Origin: Granulosicoccaceae bacterium
Lineage (GTDB): Bacteria > Pseudomonadota > Gammaproteobacteria > Granulosicoccales > Granulosicoccaceae
NCBI GenBank assembly: GCA_023301405.1
Contig: JALZUX010000683.1
Coordinates: forward strand, 1 to 7,069
Length of the DNA: 7,069 nt
Direction of reading: 5' to 3'
The position numbers and the translations under genes are program-made. Below are positions 5,813-7,069 of the stretch, in pieces (position 1 is the first letter of the stretch; every line of letters starts with the position of its first letter). The notes under the pieces are model-generated. The model searched no databases. It had not been told where the DNA came from and saw nothing but the letters and a program-made list of their open reading frames with translations.

Positions 5813-6997
5813 ATGAAAAAACTACTTGTTTCAGCTGCGGTTGCAGCAAGCGTATGCGCGTCGGGCGCAGCGTCGGCCGAAGACATCAAACTAGGCGTCT
5901 TTTTGGGTCTTACCGGCCCAATCGAATCATTAGTTGCTCAAATGGCTCCGGCTGCCGAAGCGGCTATTGCTGAAGTTTCTGATTCAGGTAAATTCATGGA
6001 CGGCAGTAAAGTTACTGCTGTTCGCGCTGATACCACCTGCATTGACTCTGCCGCGGCAACTGCTGCAATCGAGCGCCTGATCACTTCTGAGAAAGTCTCT
6101 GGTGTGATTGGCGGTGACTGCTCAGGTGTTACGACCGCAGCACTAACAAACGTTGCGGTGCCTAATGGCATGGTGATGGTGTCACCTTCTGCAACTTCCC
6201 CGGCGTTATCAACTACTGAAGACAACGGTTTGTTCTTCCGAACGGCCCCGTCAGATGCGCGCCAAGGTGTTGTAATGACTAATATCCTCACGGATCGTGG
6301 GATCAATGAAGTTGCCGTTACTTACACTAACAATGACTACGGTAAAGGACTGGCTGATGCGTTCCAGACGGCATTTGAAGCTGGTGGTGGCTCAGTCACA
6401 ATTTCTATCTCACACGAAGACGGCAAGGCTGATTACTCCGCTGAGGTCGGTGCGCTAGCATCAGCGGGCGGCGAAGTGTTGGTTGTTGCCGGCTATTTGG
6501 ATCAAGGCGGTAAGGGCATCATTCAGGGTTCTCTGGATACCGGCGCCTTTGATACTTTTGTACTGCCTGACGGCATGGTGGGTGATTCATTGCCAGAAGC
6601 GATTGGCTCTGATCTGAATGGTTCATTCGGGCAAGCGCCCGGCACTGACAGTGAAGGTGCTGGCAAATTTGCTGAAATGGCTTCTGGTTTTGATGCAACA
6701 TCACCTTTTGCCCCTGAAAGCTATGATGCTGCTGCATTAATTATGCTGGCGATGCAAGCTGCAGGTTCTACAGATCCGGCAGAGTACAAAGACAAGGTCA
6801 TGGACGTTGCAAACGCACCGGGTGAGCAAATTCTTCCTGGTGAGCTGGGCAAGGCTCTTGAAATTCTTGCTGGTGGTGGTGAGATCGACTACGTTGGTGC
6901 TTCTAACGTGGAGCTGATTGGTGCCGGTGAAAGTGCTGGTAACTATCGTGAGATCGAGATCAAAGACGGGGCTCTGTCTACTGTGGGCTACCGCTAG
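5813..6997 (+). CDS. Periplasmic amino-acid-type ABC substrate-binding protein (LivJ family)
   Basis: This is an exported ligand-binding protein of the Leu/Ile/Val-binding (Peripla_BP_6) family, which delivers amino acids or small amides to an ABC importer. ATG 5813 begins a 22-residue Sec signal peptide (MKKLL, hydrophobic core, ASA cleavage before E23). GAGAGA about 7 bases upstream is the ribosome binding site. A longer frame from GTG 5723 would bury the signal and is rejected. Of 394 residues, IKLGVFLGLTGP (25-36) is the first strand and loop. C76 and C103 match the conserved LivJ disulfide spacing. VMVSPSATSP (121-130) is the ligand-binding loop, and FRTAPSDARQG (142-152) and YGKGL (176-180) are typical. 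The mature protein is strongly acidic, as in salt-tolerant species. The Cys at 15 is in the signal and lacks a lipobox. No permease or ATPase gene is within the window, and a terminator follows directly, so partners lie elsewhere. The exact ligand is unknown. Confidence 0.92.
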   Translation: MKKLLVSAAVAASVCASGAASAEDIKLGVFLGLTGPIESLVAQMAPAAEAAIAEVSDSGKFMDGSKVTAVRADTTCIDSAAATAAIERLITSEKVSGVIGGDCSGVTTAALTNVAVPNGMVMVSPSATSPALSTTEDNGLFFRTAPSDARQGVVMTNILTDRGINEVAVTYTNNDYGKGLADAFQTAFEAGGGSVTISISHEDGKADYSAEVGALASAGGEVLVVAGYLDQGGKGIIQGSLDTGAFDTFVLPDGMVGDSLPEAIGSDLNGSFGQAPGTDSEGAGKFAEMASGFDATSPFAPESYDAAALIMLAMQAAGSTDPAEYKDKVMDVANAPGEQILPGELGKALEILAGGGEIDYVGASNVELIGAGESAGNYREIEIKDGALSTVGYR

Positions 6998-7009
6998 ATC
7001 CTGTCTCTA

Positions 7010-7041
7010 GGTGGCCCGGGTCCCGGGTCACCTTTTATTTT
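7010..7041 (+). terminator. Strong rho-independent terminator after the binding-protein gene
   Basis: The segment 7010-7032 forms a 10-bp GC-rich stem (GGTGGCCCGG against CCGGGTCACC, one G-T wobble) with a 3-base loop. The tail TTTTATTTT (7033-7041) follows. It begins 13 bases after the stop, so the gene is transcribed alone. Confidence 0.92.
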
Positions 7042-7069
7042 AGTTTTCATCCCTTCTGTTCTAACTAAA

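Noticed and set aside
5938..6306. 122-codon minus-strand frame
   Set aside because: It is a shadow of the binding-protein gene; no independent start signal or family motif.
1..7069. CRISPR array or tandem repeat block
   Set aside because: No regularly spaced repeats were found on reading the window.

Overview
The window looks like chromosomal DNA of a flagellated gammaproteobacterium, probably marine. Three things point there: a FleN/FlhG-type ATPase overlapping a FliA (sigma-28) gene, a tRNA-Glu almost identical to the Enterobacteria/Pseudomonas type, and a very acidic exported binding protein. Lineage and habitat are inferences. All confident protein genes are on the + strand.

Layout. Positions 3-1055 hold the 3' part of an unrecognised gene that runs in from the left edge. 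A stretch of about 1.1 kb follows with no convincing gene; it has one plausible terminator (1519-1541) and, near its end, a near-consensus sigma-54 promoter (1947-1962). That promoter faces flhG/fleN (2166-3053), whose stop overlaps the start of fliA (3050-3787). After a 190-base gap comes a soluble GGDEF diguanylate cyclase (3977-4891, or from TTG 3935). A perfect 11-bp inverted repeat lies over its translation start region. Next is a complete tRNA-Glu(TTC) unit: sigma-70 promoter 4916-4944, tRNA 4972-5047, terminator 5072-5097. About 700 bases with no secure gene follow, then a monocistronic periplasmic LivJ-type binding protein (5813-6997) closed by a strong terminator (7010-7041).

How the genes fit together. 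Sigma-54 with a FleQ/FlrC-type activator would drive flhG-fliA. FlhG/FleN limits flagellar number and antagonises FleQ; FliA then turns on late flagellar genes. The neighbouring cyclase makes c-di-GMP, the molecule that switches cells from swimming to attachment and binds FleQ in pseudomonads, so the three genes form a plausible motility-decision locus. The usual left neighbour flhF and right neighbour cheY are both absent here, so flhG-fliA stands apart from the classical flagellar/chemotaxis cluster.

No wholly new system is evident. The best candidates for follow-up are the hairpin at the cyclase start (possible CsrA/RsmA control), the unknown left-edge protein, and the long gene-poor leader with its sigma-54 site.
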